Assembly (NCBI RefSeq): GCF_036231355.1
Contig: NZ_CP109496.1
Span: forward strand, 5,704,001-5,768,000
Length of the DNA: 64,000 nucleotides
Reading direction: 5' to 3'
Source: Streptomyces sp. NBC_01431
GTDB taxonomy: Bacteria; Actinomycetota; Actinomycetes; Streptomycetales; Streptomycetaceae
This document shows, one piece after another, positions 34,995 through 43,440 of the stretch. Position 1 is the first letter of the stretch; every line of letters begins with the position of its first letter. Under the pieces are notes generated by a model. The model had not been told where the DNA came from. It worked only from the letters and a program-made list of their open reading frames with translations, and did no database searches. The position numbers and the translations under genes are program-made.

Positions 34995-35013
34995 TAAGGC
35001 CAGGCATACCTAA
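34995..35013. promoter_or_regulatory. Possible iron box (DtxR/DmdR type)
   Basis: TAAGGCCAGGCATACCTAA agrees with the 19-bp consensus TTAGGTTAGGCTCACCTAA at 14 positions, including the outer halves. It lies about 130 bases upstream of the Nif3-like gene in an otherwise empty 290-base gap. Confidence 0.45.
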
Positions 35014-35146
35014 GCCATTTCTTGGCCGCCCGGTGCGGCACGTCCCGGCGTCCGCCTCCCTGCCGAGGAGCGGCCGGTGCCTGCCCGTCGCGGCGGAGCG
35101 TCCGGCGGCCGACCGGCGGGGCGTGCGGCGCAGGTAACCTGTGTCC

Positions 35147-35995
35147 GTGCCCCGTCTGTCTGAAGTCATCGCCGCGCTCGACGCCCTCTGGCCGCCCGAG
35201 CGGGCCGAGGGATGGGATGCCGTCGGCACCGTCTGCGGCGACCCCGACGCCGAGGTGCGGCGGGTCCTGTTCGCCGTCGACCCCGTACAGGAGATCGCCG
35301 ACGAAGCCCTGAAGCTGGGCGCCGACCTGATCGTCACCCACCACCCGCTCTATCTGCGCGGCACCACCACGGTCGCCGCCGGCCACTTCAAGGGCCGCGT
35401 CGTGCACACCCTGATCAAGCACGACATCGCCCTGCACGTCGCCCACACCAACGCCGACACCGCCGACCCGGGCGTGAGCGACGCCCTCGCCGGCGCCCTG
35501 GACGTACGCGTCGTACGCCCCCTCGTGCCCGACCCCACCGACCCCTCGGGGCGCCGGGGGCTGGGCCGCGTCTGCGAGCTGGACCCCCCGAAGACGCTCG
35601 GCGAGTTCGCCGCCCGCGCCGCCGCGGCCCTGCCCGCCACCGCGCAGGGCATCCGCGTGGCGGGCGACCTCGCGGCGACGATCCGCACGGTCGCCGTCAG
35701 CGGCGGCTCCGGCGACGGTCTCTTCGACGCCGTACGGGCCTCGGGAGCCGACGCCTTCCTCACCGCCGACCTGCGCCACCACCCGGTGTCGGAGGCCGTG
35801 CAGCACTCACCGCTGGGTCTGGTGGACGCCGCGCACTGGGCCACCGAATGGCCCTGGTGCGAGCAGGCCGCCGCCCAGCTCGACGAGATTTCCGACCGTC
35901 ACGGCTGGGACCTCAGGGTTCACGTCTCGAAGACGATCACCGACCCGTGGTCCGCCCACCACACTTCCCCTTCTATTGATGGAGCCCCCAACTGA
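35147..35995 (+). CDS. Nif3-like dinuclear metal-centre hexameric protein
   Basis: 282 residues from the GTG at 35147; a GTG two codons earlier (35141) is also possible. Metal-binding motifs of the Nif3/DUF34 family are present: GADLIVTHHPLYLRG, HVAHTNADTADPGVSDALA and a C-terminal DAAHWATEWPW. Family members form toroidal hexamers with two metal ions; some are linked to GTP cyclohydrolase-like or metal-insertion roles, but the function is unsettled. Its stop overlaps the start of the zinc-ribbon gene, and the RNase H fusion follows directly: a conserved Streptomyces order. Confidence 0.9.
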   Translation: MPRLSEVIAALDALWPPERAEGWDAVGTVCGDPDAEVRRVLFAVDPVQEIADEALKLGADLIVTHHPLYLRGTTTVAAGHFKGRVVHTLIKHDIALHVAHTNADTADPGVSDALAGALDVRVVRPLVPDPTDPSGRRGLGRVCELDPPKTLGEFAARAAAALPATAQGIRVAGDLAATIRTVAVSGGSGDGLFDAVRASGADAFLTADLRHHPVSEAVQHSPLGLVDAAHWATEWPWCEQAAAQLDEISDRHGWDLRVHVSKTITDPWSAHHTSPSIDGAPN

Positions 35996-36735
35996 ACGCC
36001 GCGCCCGCCGACCAGATCCGCCTCCTCGACGTACAGGCGCTGGACGTACGCCTGTCGCAGCTCGCCCACAAGCGGACTTCGCTGCCCGAGCACGCCGAGA
36101 TCGAATCCCTCACCAAGGACCTCACCCAGCTGCGCGACCTGCTCGTCGCCGCGCAGACCGAGGAGAGCGACACCGCCCGGGAGCAGACCAAGGCCGAGCA
36201 GGACGTGGACCAGGTGCGCCAGCGCGCCGTCCGTGACCAGCAGCGCCTCGACTCGGGCGCGGTGTCCTCGCCCAAGGACCTGGAGAGCCTCCAGCGCGAG
36301 ATCGTTTCGCTCGCCAAGCGCCAGGGCGATCTGGAGGACGTCGTCCTCGAAGTGATGGAGCGCCGCGAGTCCGCGCAGGAGCGGGCCGCCGAACTGACCG
36401 AGCGGGTCTCCTCCGTCCAGGCCAAGGTCGACGACGCGACCGCCCGCCGCGACGCCGCCCTCGCCGGGCTCGACGCCGAGATCGCCTCGGCGACCAAGGA
36501 GCGCGAGGTCGTCGCCGGTTCCGTACCGGCCGACCTGCTCAAGCTCTACGACAAGCTGCGCGGCCAGCAGGGCGGTGTCGGCGCGGCCCGTCTCTACCAG
36601 CGCCGCTGCGAGGGCTGCCGACTGGAGCTCAACATCACTGAGGTGAACGAGGTCAAGGCGGCCGCTCCGGACGCCGTGCTGCGCTGCGAGAACTGCCGTC
36701 GCATCCTGGTGCGCACCTCGGAATCGGGTCTGTAA
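35992..36735 (+). CDS. Coiled-coil zinc-ribbon protein (C4-type), apparent CTG start
   Basis: 247 residues if translation begins at the CTG at 35992, which has GGAG 7 bases upstream and overlaps the Nif3-like TGA (CTGA). The frame then reads NAAPADQIRLLDVQALDVRLSQLAHKR, the conserved beginning of this family, with no ATG, GTG or TTG until codon 68. A long antiparallel coiled coil (about 10-190) precedes a C-terminal zinc ribbon with CEGCRLE and CENCRRILV. The family, like helicobacter HP0958 and actinobacterial homologues, may bind RNA or proteins; the role is not established. It is followed immediately by the RNase H fusion. Confidence 0.85.
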   Translation: MNAAPADQIRLLDVQALDVRLSQLAHKRTSLPEHAEIESLTKDLTQLRDLLVAAQTEESDTAREQTKAEQDVDQVRQRAVRDQQRLDSGAVSSPKDLESLQREIVSLAKRQGDLEDVVLEVMERRESAQERAAELTERVSSVQAKVDDATARRDAALAGLDAEIASATKEREVVAGSVPADLLKLYDKLRGQQGGVGAARLYQRRCEGCRLELNITEVNEVKAAAPDAVLRCENCRRILVRTSESGL

Positions 36736-38046
36736 GTGCCTTCCGTGCCTTCCGCGGGGCGCCAGTTCGTCGTCGAGGCCGACGGCGGCTCCCGGGGCAA
36801 CCCGGGTCCCGCCGGGTACGGTGCGGTCGTCCTCGACCCGGCGACGGGCGAGACGCTCGCCGAGGCGGCCGAGTTCATCGGCGTCGCGACGAACAACGTC
36901 GCCGAGTACAAGGGGCTGATCGCGGGCCTGCGTGCCGCGAGGGAACTCGACCCGGCGGCCTCTGTGCGGGTCCGCATGGACTCCAAGCTGGTGGTCGAGC
37001 AGATGTCGGGACGCTGGCGGATCAAGCACCCCGACATGAAGCCGCTCGCGGAGCAGGCGGCGCGGATCCTGCCGTCCGCGCAGGTGTCGTACGAGTGGAT
37101 CCCGCGCGAGCGCAACAAGCACGCGGACCGGCTGGCCAACGAGGCGATGGACGCGGGCAAGCGGGGGCGGCGCTGGGAGCCCTCGGCTTCGATGGCGGAA
37201 CTGGCGCGGTCCGGTCGTTCGGGGTCCGGTCCGCTCGGGGCCGAATCGGCGGCCGGGGACACGGACATGGGCGCGGCCCGGGTCGTCGGGGATGCGGCCG
37301 CGGGCGCGGCCAGGGCGCGGGCGGCGCTGGCGGGGGCCACGGCAGCCACCTCAACTCCCGTACGGGGCAAGGCTGTTGCTTCCCCCACGCCGAGCGTCGG
37401 CTGGGGGTCGGCGCCAGATCTGGGTGCCCCCACCACGCTCCTCCTGCTACGGCACGGCGAGACGGCCCTCACCCCCGAGAAGCGGTTCTCCGGCAGCGGC
37501 GGAACCGACCCCGAGCTGTCGGCCGTCGGGCGCGGCCAGGCCGAACGGGCCGCGGCCGCGCTGGCCGGGCGGGGCACCGTCCAGGCGATCGTCTCGTCCC
37601 CGCTGCGGCGGTGCCGCGAGACGGCGGCCGTGGTGGCGGCCCGCCTCGGACTCGACGTCCGTATCGAAGAAGGCCTGCGCGAAACGGACTTCGGGGCGTG
37701 GGAGGGGCTGACCTTCGCCGAGGTGCGCGAGCGGTACCCCGATGACCTCGACGCATGGCTGGCCTCGGCGAAGTCCGCCCCGACGGGGGGCGGCGAGAGC
37801 TTCGCGACGGTGGCCCGCCGGGTCGCGGCGGCTCGGGACCGGCTGATCGCCGGGTACCCCGGGCGCACGGTGCTCGCGGTCACCCACGTCACCCCGATCA
37901 AAACGCTGGTCAGGCTGGCCCTGGGCGCGCCCCCCGAGTCGCTGTTCCGCATGGAACTGTCGGCGGCGGCGCTGTCGGAAGTGGCGTATTACGGGGACGG
38001 GAACGCGTCTGTTCGGGGGCTGAACGACACGGGTCATCTGGGCTGA
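36736..38046 (+). CDS. Bifunctional RNase HI / histidine phosphatase fusion
   Basis: 436 residues; the GTG at 36736 directly follows the upstream stop. The N-terminal RNase HI domain has the catalytic set D16, E57, D82 and D131 (EADGGSRGNPG, NNVAEYKG, MDSKLVVEQM, ERNKHADRLAN). An Ala/Gly-rich linker (about 150-230) leads to a histidine-phosphatase domain with R239-H240-G241 (LLRHGETAL) and the second His in AVTHVTPIK. This matches the S. coelicolor SCO2299 type, with RNase H activity on RNA-DNA hybrids and an acid phosphatase (CobC-like) activity. The linkage of the two activities is unexplained. Confidence 0.95.
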   Translation: MPSVPSAGRQFVVEADGGSRGNPGPAGYGAVVLDPATGETLAEAAEFIGVATNNVAEYKGLIAGLRAARELDPAASVRVRMDSKLVVEQMSGRWRIKHPDMKPLAEQAARILPSAQVSYEWIPRERNKHADRLANEAMDAGKRGRRWEPSASMAELARSGRSGSGPLGAESAAGDTDMGAARVVGDAAAGAARARAALAGATAATSTPVRGKAVASPTPSVGWGSAPDLGAPTTLLLLRHGETALTPEKRFSGSGGTDPELSAVGRGQAERAAAALAGRGTVQAIVSSPLRRCRETAAVVAARLGLDVRIEEGLRETDFGAWEGLTFAEVRERYPDDLDAWLASAKSAPTGGGESFATVARRVAAARDRLIAGYPGRTVLAVTHVTPIKTLVRLALGAPPESLFRMELSAAALSEVAYYGDGNASVRGLNDTGHLG

Positions 38047-38120
38047 GGGGTCTGAGGGAGGCCGCCTTCCCGCTCGCCCCTCCGTCCGTTCCGGGGGGCG
38101 AGCCCCGGGAGCGGCCGGTG

Positions 38121-38768
38121 TCAGGGTCGCAAGCGTGCGGCCTCGTGTGCCAGGGCCCGCACCCGGGGCCAGTCGCCGGAGGCGATCGCGTCGGGCGGGA
38201 GCATCCAAGTGCCGCCCACGCAGCCCACGTTCGGCAGCGCCAGGTAGGAGGGGGCAGCCGCCGGGGTGATGCCGCCGGTGGGGCAGAAGCGGGCCTGCGG
38301 GAGAGGGGCCGCGAGGGACTTCAGGTAGGGCGTGCCGCCGGCGGCCTCCGCCGGGAAGAACTTCATCTCCCGCACGCCCTGTTCGAGCAGCGCCACGACC
38401 TCCGAGGCGGTCGAGACCCCGGGCAGGAACGGCATCCCGGCCGCCGTCATCGCCGCGAGCAGCGCCGGGGACCACCCGGGGCTCACCAGGAAGCGGGCCC
38501 CGGCGGCCACCGCGTCGGCCACTGCGGCGGGGGTGATGACCGTGCCCGCGCCCACCACCGCGTCCGGGACCTCTGCCGCGATGGCCCTGATCGCGTCCAG
38601 CGCGGCCGGCGTCCGCAGGGTTACCTCGATCGCCGGCAGCCCGCCCGCGACCAGCGCCCGCGCGAGCGGCACCGCGTCCGCGGCTTTGTCGATCACCACG
38701 ACGGGGAGGACGGGGGCGAGGTCCAGGACCGAGATGGGCAGGGGGGAGGGGGCCGGGGGAGGCGTCAT
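38121..38768 (-). CDS. eda: 2-keto-3-deoxy-6-phosphogluconate aldolase
   Basis: 215 residues from the ATG at 38768. The class I aldolase features are E48 in IEVTLRT and the Schiff-base lysine K136 in MKFFPAE, followed by PTGGI for phosphate binding. It splits KDPG into pyruvate and glyceraldehyde-3-phosphate, the last Entner-Doudoroff step. No edd or gluconate gene is adjacent, so it may serve sugar-acid degradation. A perfect 14-bp palindrome 32-45 bases upstream of the start is a likely operator. Confidence 0.93.
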   Translation of the reverse strand: MTPPPAPSPLPISVLDLAPVLPVVVIDKAADAVPLARALVAGGLPAIEVTLRTPAALDAIRAIAAEVPDAVVGAGTVITPAAVADAVAAGARFLVSPGWSPALLAAMTAAGMPFLPGVSTASEVVALLEQGVREMKFFPAEAAGGTPYLKSLAAPLPQARFCPTGGITPAAAPSYLALPNVGCVGGTWMLPPDAIASGDWPRVRALAHEAARLRP

Positions 38769-38799
38769 GCGCCCATCCTGCCGACGGGGTGCGGTACAT

Positions 38800-38825
38800 G
38801 CAACGATCGTTGCGTATGTTGCAAC
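38800..38825. promoter_or_regulatory. Palindromic operator candidate before eda
   Basis: GCAACGATCGTTGC (38800-38813) is a perfect palindrome. GTTGCAAC (38818-38825) repeats the half-site. The pair fits a dimeric repressor of the IclR, LacI or GntR type controlling eda (inference). Confidence 0.55.
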
Positions 38826-38853
38826 GCGATGCTGTCCACATGGACCTGGCGGG

Positions 38854-39654
38854 TCAGTGGATCTGGGTCACCACCACGTCCAGCGACCAGGCGCGGCCCG
38901 GCTTGGCGGGGGGCGCGGCCTCCACGACGTAGCCGAGGTCGCGCAGGGCCTCCACGAGTCCGGCCGGGTCGGCCGGGGCGGCTCCGGTGGTGAGCAGATC
39001 GCGTACCAGCCGCCCCTTCGTCGCCTTGTTGAAGTGGCTGACGACCGAACGCTTCTCCACCCCGTCGACCAGCTGGGAATGCAGCACCCGCACCGTGGCC
39101 GTGCGGCCCGCGACCGCGCCCTTCGGCTTCCAGGCGGCGGCGTACGCGGAGGACCGCAGGTCGAGCACGAGGCCCTCGCCCGCGGCCTGTGTCATGACCG
39201 GCTCCATCACGCTCCGCCAGTACGCCCCGAGCGCACCCAGACCGGGCAGCTTCACGCCCATCGAGCAGCGGTAGGAGGGAATCCGGTCACCGGTGTGCAC
39301 GGCGCCCCACAGCCCCGAGAACACCAGCAGTGACCGCGCGGCGCGGCGCTTGGCGGCGGGGTCGAGGGAGGCGAGTTCGAGGGCGTCGTACAGGACGCCG
39401 GTGTAGATCTCGCCGGCCGGACGGGTGCCGGCGGTGCGCAGCGCGGCATTCTTGGCGACCTCGCCGCGCAGGCCCTCGCTGAGGCCGAGTACTTCGCGGG
39501 CCTTGTCCTCGTCGGCCATGCAGAGCTCGACGAGTTCGTCGAGCACGGCCGCGCGTGCCTCCGCGAGCCCCGGGAGCGAGAGCGAATCCGCCTTCAGGGG
39601 CGCCCCGCGCCCCGAAGCGGCCTTGCCTTCGGAGGGCGGCAACAGCACCAGCAC
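38854..39654 (-). CDS. yaaA: YaaA-family peroxide-stress protein
   Basis: 266 residues from the GTG at 39654. The family start MLVLLPPSEGKA, the FSGLWGAV segment and SHFNKATKGRLVRDLL near the end are the typical YaaA signatures. E. coli YaaA lowers free iron during peroxide stress and binds DNA. Here it stands alone between eda and a repeat-filled gap, so no local pathway is indicated. Confidence 0.9.
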   Translation of the reverse strand: MLVLLPPSEGKAASGRGAPLKADSLSLPGLAEARAAVLDELVELCMADEDKAREVLGLSEGLRGEVAKNAALRTAGTRPAGEIYTGVLYDALELASLDPAAKRRAARSLLVFSGLWGAVHTGDRIPSYRCSMGVKLPGLGALGAYWRSVMEPVMTQAAGEGLVLDLRSSAYAAAWKPKGAVAGRTATVRVLHSQLVDGVEKRSVVSHFNKATKGRLVRDLLTTGAAPADPAGLVEALRDLGYVVEAAPPAKPGRAWSLDVVVTQIH

Positions 39655-39764
39655 GGCGATTCTCCTTCATGTACGTACGGGGGAGGGGGTGCGGCCCCCG
39701 CGCCAGCGTAACGCTGCGCTCGGCTTGACCCGGCCAGGCCTTCCCAGCACCGGGCAGCCGCCCG

Positions 39765-39960
39765 GCACCGCTCGGGGCTCCGCCCCGAACCCGGCTCCTC
39801 AAACGCCGGAGGGGCTGGATTTTTGCCGACCAGCGCCTCAAGCGTTCCCGGAGCACGCTCCGCGGACGACGACGGGGGTCTGGGGGCGCAGCCCCAGGGG
39901 CTTTGGGGGCGCACCGTCCAACGCCGTCGAAGGGGTGGGCGGGCGGGAAAACGTGCTCAG
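39765..39960. repeat. GC-rich interspersed repeat region before RNB gene
   Basis: The 334-base gap 39655-39988 holds no gene. It contains short complementary elements common between Streptomyces genes: CTCGGGGCTCCGCCCCGAA (39770), CAAACGCCGGAGGGGCTG (39798) and a CTGGGGGCGCAGCCCCAGGGG hairpin sequence (39879). These may act as terminators or as REP-like elements. A second CGTTCCCGGAGCACGCTCCG block lies between. Confidence 0.6.
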
Positions 39961-39988
39961 CACCCTGCTCAGCCCTACGCTCAGTGGC

Positions 39989-41431
39989 ATGCCCCGCCGC
40001 CACCTCCACGTGACCGGCGCAGCAGAGGCCCCGCTGCGCGCCGCTCTGCGTGCACTGCGTACGACGCTGGACGTCCCCGACGGCTTCCCGGCCGCCGTCA
40101 CCGCCGAGGCGGAGCGGGTGGCCGCCGCGCCACGCCTGCCCGCGTACGACGCGACCGGCATCGACTTCTTCACCATCGATCCACCCACCTCCACCGACCT
40201 CGACCAGGCCATGTACCTGGAGCGCCGGGCGGGCGGCGGCCACCGGGTGCACTACGCCATCGCCGACGTCGCCGCGTTCGTCACCCCGGGCGGCGCGCTG
40301 GACGCCGAGGCCCACCGCCGGGTGACCACCCTCTACTTCCCCGACGAGAAGGTCCCGCTGCATCCCGCCCTCCTCTCCGAGGGCGCCGCGAGCCTGCTCC
40401 CCGGCCAGGACCGCCCCGCCCTGCTGTGGCGGATCGACCTGGACGCGGACGGCGCGATCACCGCCACCGACGTCCGCCGCGCCCTCGTCCGCAGCCGCGC
40501 CAAGCTCGACTACGAAGGGGTGCAGAAGCAGATCGACGCGGGCACCGCGCCCGAATCCCTCGCTCTCCTTCGCGACATCGGCACCCTGCGCGAGCAGCAG
40601 GAGGTCGCCCGCGGCGGCATCTCCCTCAACGTCCCCGAGCAGGAGATCGTCGAGCACGATCAGCGCTACGACCTCAGCTACCGAGCCCCGCTGGCCGCCG
40701 ACGGCTGGAACGCCCAGATCTCCCTGCTCACCGGCATGGCCGCCGCCGAGCTGATGCTGGCCCACGGGACCGGCATCCTGCGCACCCTGCCCAGCGCCCC
40801 GGACGGCGCGGTGGCGCGGCTGCGCCGCTCGGCGAAGGCGCTGCACATCGACTGGCCGCACCACGTGCCGTACGCCTCGGTCGTACGCTCCCTCGATCCA
40901 CGCGAGCCGAACCACGCCGCCTTCCTCCAGGAATGCACGACCTTGCTGCGCGGCGCCGGGTACACCGTGTTCCGCGGCGGCGCGGCGCCGCAGCTCGCCG
41001 TCCACGCCGCGGTGGCCGCCGCGTACACGCACTGCACGGCCCCGCTGCGCCGCCTCGTGGACCGCTACGCGGGCGAGCTGTGCCTGGCGGCGGTGGCGGG
41101 CCAGGACCCGCCCGACTGGGTGGCGGCCGCGCTCGACGAGCTCCCCAAGGAGATGGCCCAGGGCACGAGCCGGGCCAACACCGTGGAGCGCGAATGCGTC
41201 GACATCGTGGAGGCGGCGCTGCTCAAGGACCGGGTGGGCGAGCTGTTCGACGCGACCGTCGTGGACGTGAAGGAGCAGGAACCGGCCGTGGGAACCGTCC
41301 ACTTGACGGACCCGGCCGTGGCCGCCCGCATCGAAGGGGGCGACCGGCCGCTCCCGCTCGGTGAGCGCCTGAGGGTCCGCCTCACCCAGGCCGACCCGGG
41401 CACCGCGAAGGTGCTGTTCGCCCCCGCCTGA
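39989..41431 (+). CDS. RNB-domain (RNase II/R-like) exoribonuclease
   Basis: 480 residues from the ATG at 39989, the first codon after the repeat region that gives the family start MPRRHLHVTG. The RNB domain shows FFTIDPPTSTDLDQAMYLER and VHYAIADVAAFV, with the catalytic aspartates in the DPPTSTDLD motif, and YTHCTAPLRRLVDRY near the C-terminus. It lacks the cold-shock and full S1 domains of RNase R, ending in a short S1-like strand region. It should degrade RNA 3'-5'. Confidence 0.9.
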   Translation: MPRRHLHVTGAAEAPLRAALRALRTTLDVPDGFPAAVTAEAERVAAAPRLPAYDATGIDFFTIDPPTSTDLDQAMYLERRAGGGHRVHYAIADVAAFVTPGGALDAEAHRRVTTLYFPDEKVPLHPALLSEGAASLLPGQDRPALLWRIDLDADGAITATDVRRALVRSRAKLDYEGVQKQIDAGTAPESLALLRDIGTLREQQEVARGGISLNVPEQEIVEHDQRYDLSYRAPLAADGWNAQISLLTGMAAAELMLAHGTGILRTLPSAPDGAVARLRRSAKALHIDWPHHVPYASVVRSLDPREPNHAAFLQECTTLLRGAGYTVFRGGAAPQLAVHAAVAAAYTHCTAPLRRLVDRYAGELCLAAVAGQDPPDWVAAALDELPKEMAQGTSRANTVERECVDIVEAALLKDRVGELFDATVVDVKEQEPAVGTVHLTDPAVAARIEGGDRPLPLGERLRVRLTQADPGTAKVLFAPA

Positions 41432-41441
41432 GTGCTCCGCG

Positions 41442-42041
41442 CTAGGCGACCACCGCCCGCAGCGCCGTCACCAGCTCCCCGGCCTCGTCCGCGTGGAAGC
41501 GCACGATCCGCACCTGCTGCCGCTTGCCCAGAAGCCGTACGTGGGTGACGGGCTCGGCCAGCTCCACCGTCAGGGAGGTCTGCGAGCCGACCGACAGGTC
41601 GAGGACCTCCTCCGGCGTCGCCTTCCCGTCCGGGAAGCGCAGTTCCTTGCGTACGGAGGTGATGTGGGCCAGCGGGATCGTCAGGTCCACCTGGGCGCCG
41701 CGGCGCAGGCGCAGGGTGTCCTCGCTCAGCACGTGCGGCCGGGTCACGGCGGCGGCCTGCATGCCGAGCACGAGGAGGACCGTATAGAGGTCGAAGACGA
41801 GCAGCACCGCGTGCACGGTGGGCCAGTCGCGCACCATGAACGACACCCCGACGGTTTCGACCACGCACACGAAGGTGAGCCCGTACACGGTGGCGGCCTG
41901 CGGGCCGGCGTACCCGAACGCCCGGTCCGCCGACCGCACTTGATGGCGCCGCCGGGTGATCCACAGCCCGAAGCCCGCGAACACCCGCAGCTCGTGCACG
42001 GCCAGTCGGCGCAGCGCGGCCGGTATGAAGCCCAGTCTCAT
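41442..42041 (-). CDS. Two-helix membrane protein with PH-like domain, function unknown
   Basis: 199 residues. The ATG at 42041 overlaps the MerR stop (ATGA), so both are cotranscribed. Two hydrophobic helices (about 45-67 and 73-98: TVYGLTFVCVVETVGVSF; AVLLVFDLYTVLLVLGMQAA) precede a soluble C-terminal half of beta strands (DLTIPLAHITSVRKELRF...VEL) resembling bacterial PH-like domains. MerR probably controls it. No function is assignable. Confidence 0.8.
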   Translation of the reverse strand: MRLGFIPAALRRLAVHELRVFAGFGLWITRRRHQVRSADRAFGYAGPQAATVYGLTFVCVVETVGVSFMVRDWPTVHAVLLVFDLYTVLLVLGMQAAAVTRPHVLSEDTLRLRRGAQVDLTIPLAHITSVRKELRFPDGKATPEEVLDLSVGSQTSLTVELAEPVTHVRLLGKRQQVRIVRFHADEAGELVTALRAVVA

Positions 42042-42826
42042 TCCCCTGTCCGTCCCTTCTCCGTGACTCTCCGCATCGCCTGTCGCAGCGCCTCGGCCTG
42101 AGCGGGCGCGAAGTCGGCGAAGAAAGCCTTCATGAATCCGCTGTCGGCCTCCGCCGCGGGGCCCGCGCCCTCGCCGAGCTCCATCGCCAGCTCGGGCGGA
42201 AGGCAGTCGGCGAGCGCCCGCGCCGCCGCCTCCACGCGGGGGTCGGCCGGATCGGCGTCCGCCAGTCCGTCAAGGAGCGCGTACACCTCGTGCGCCCGCT
42301 CGGCGGCCCCCGGGGCGGCGGCCGCGGCGCGCATGGCGGTCATCAGCCGGGCCCGCTCCCCGGGGCCCGCGACGGTCTCCAGGAAGGCGAGCAGCTCCCG
42401 GTCCTTGGCAGCCATCGCCGAACCGGTCTCCCGCACGCCCCACTGGGCGAAGAGGTCGGCCAGTTCGGGGGAGAGCTCGTCGTCGGTCGTGAGCCTGCCG
42501 TCGTCGGCTCGGGCGAGCAGGGCGGCGAGCTGGGCCCTGCGGGCACGGATCTCCGCCTCCTGGCGTGCCAGGTCCGCGTCCAACTCGGCCAGCACTTCGG
42601 CCAGTTCGCGCCCGGCGTCGTCGGCGATCACGTCCCGCACCTCGTCGAGGCCGAGCCCCAGTTCGGTCAGCCGCCGGATGCGGGCGAGCTCAATGGCGTC
42701 GCGCGCCGAGTACTGCCGGTAGCCGTTCGCCAGCCGGGCGGGTTCCGGCAGCAGCCCGAGGTGGTGGTAGTGCCTGACGGCCCGCGTGGTCACCCCCACC
42801 AGCGCGGCGATCTCCGAGATCCGCAT
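42038..42826 (-). CDS. MerR-family transcriptional regulator
   Basis: 262 residues from the ATG at 42826. The N-terminal winged helix reads MRISEIAALVGVTTRAVRHYHHLGLLPEPARLANGYRQYSARD, followed by the long coiled-coil dimer helix (EVLAELDADLARQEAEIRARRAQ). The C-terminal 120 residues are a helical effector domain without the metal-binding cysteines of MerR or CueR, so a small organic ligand is more likely. The promoter at 42834-42864 has the 19-base spacer and dyad typical of MerR targets, suggesting autoregulation. The next gene in the operon is a membrane protein. Confidence 0.9.
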   Translation of the reverse strand: MRISEIAALVGVTTRAVRHYHHLGLLPEPARLANGYRQYSARDAIELARIRRLTELGLGLDEVRDVIADDAGRELAEVLAELDADLARQEAEIRARRAQLAALLARADDGRLTTDDELSPELADLFAQWGVRETGSAMAAKDRELLAFLETVAGPGERARLMTAMRAAAAAPGAAERAHEVYALLDGLADADPADPRVEAAARALADCLPPELAMELGEGAGPAAEADSGFMKAFFADFAPAQAEALRQAMRRVTEKGRTGE

Positions 42827-42833
42827 GCCCTCA

Positions 42834-42864
42834 GTAGAAACCCTGACGCTACGGCAAGGTCAAC
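42834..42864 (-). promoter_or_regulatory. MerR-type promoter with 19-bp spacer
   Basis: On the minus strand TTGACC (42859-42864) and TCTACT (42834-42839) are separated by 19 bases that hold the imperfect dyad CCTTGCCG-N3-CGTCAGGG. This is the geometry MerR proteins untwist. The -10 hexamer is 7 bases before the merR ATG, so the transcript would be leaderless or nearly so. Confidence 0.6.
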
Positions 42865-42982
42865 CCGCTCCGGGACGCGCCGCCGCCGGTCCGCGGGCGC
42901 GGTGCCGCGACCTCGTGGGAGGTGCCGTCCCGGGGCCGCGGGTGCCGCCGATGCCGGGGCCTCGTGGCCTCCGTACGCCGGG

Positions 42983-42988
42983 TAGCAT
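42983..42988 (+). promoter_or_regulatory. Probable -10 element of rnpB
   Basis: TAGCAT lies 15 bases before the predicted start of the RNase P RNA and fits TAnnnT. No clear -35 was recognised. Confidence 0.45.
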
Positions 42989-43002
42989 GGTCGACACGGC
43001 AG

Positions 43003-43407
43003 ACGAGCCGGGCGGACGGCCGCGTGGAGATCCTCAGGATCTTCCCGAGGAACGTCCGGGCTCCACAAGGCAGGGTGGTGGGTAACGCCCACCCGGGGTG
43101 ACCCGCGGGACAGTGCCACAGAAAACAGACCGCCAGGGATCTCGGTCCCTGGTAAGGGTGAAACGGTGGTGTAAGAGACCACCAGCGCCTGAGGTGACTC
43201 AGGTGGCTAGGTAAACCCCACCCGGAGCAAGGTCAAGAGGAGCCGCGGTAAAACGCGGCTCTGCGCGGACGTTCGAGGGCAGCCTGCCCGAGTCCGCGGG
43301 TAGACCGCACGAGGCCGGCGGCAACGCCGGTCCTAGATGGATGGCCGTCGCCCCGACGACCGCGAGGTCCCGGGGCACAGAACCCGGCGTACAGCCCGAC
43401 TCGTCTG
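43003..43407 (+). ncRNA. rnpB: RNase P RNA, bacterial class A
   Basis: Roughly 405 bases forming the catalytic RNA that matures tRNA 5' ends. The ends pair as helix P1 (AGACGAGCCGGG with CCCGACTCGTCT). Conserved blocks are GAGGAACGTCCGGGCTCC (about 43048), ACAGAAAACAGACCGCC (about 43118), GTAAGGGTGAAACGGTG, AGAGACCACCAGC, TAGATGGATGGCCG (about 43334) and ACAGAACCCGGCGTACAG (about 43378). Exact termini are estimated from P1. A hairpin terminator follows at once. Confidence 0.96.
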
Positions 43408-43430
43408 CCCCTAGGTTTCTGACCTGGGGG
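43408..43430 (+). terminator. rnpB terminator
   Basis: CCCCTAGGT pairs with ACCTGGGGG over 9 bp (one G-T) around the loop TTCTG, followed by TTCTCT. It starts one base after the RNase P RNA. Confidence 0.85.
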
Positions 43431-43440
43431 TTCTCTCCGT

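Noticed and set aside
34937..35137. A 66-codon frame before the Nif3-like gene
   Set aside because: No ribosome site, poor codon bias and Pro/Arg-rich sequence; it spans the iron-box promoter region.
43003..43407. Open reading frames inside the RNase P RNA
   Set aside because: The sequence is explained fully by conserved rnpB blocks and its terminator.
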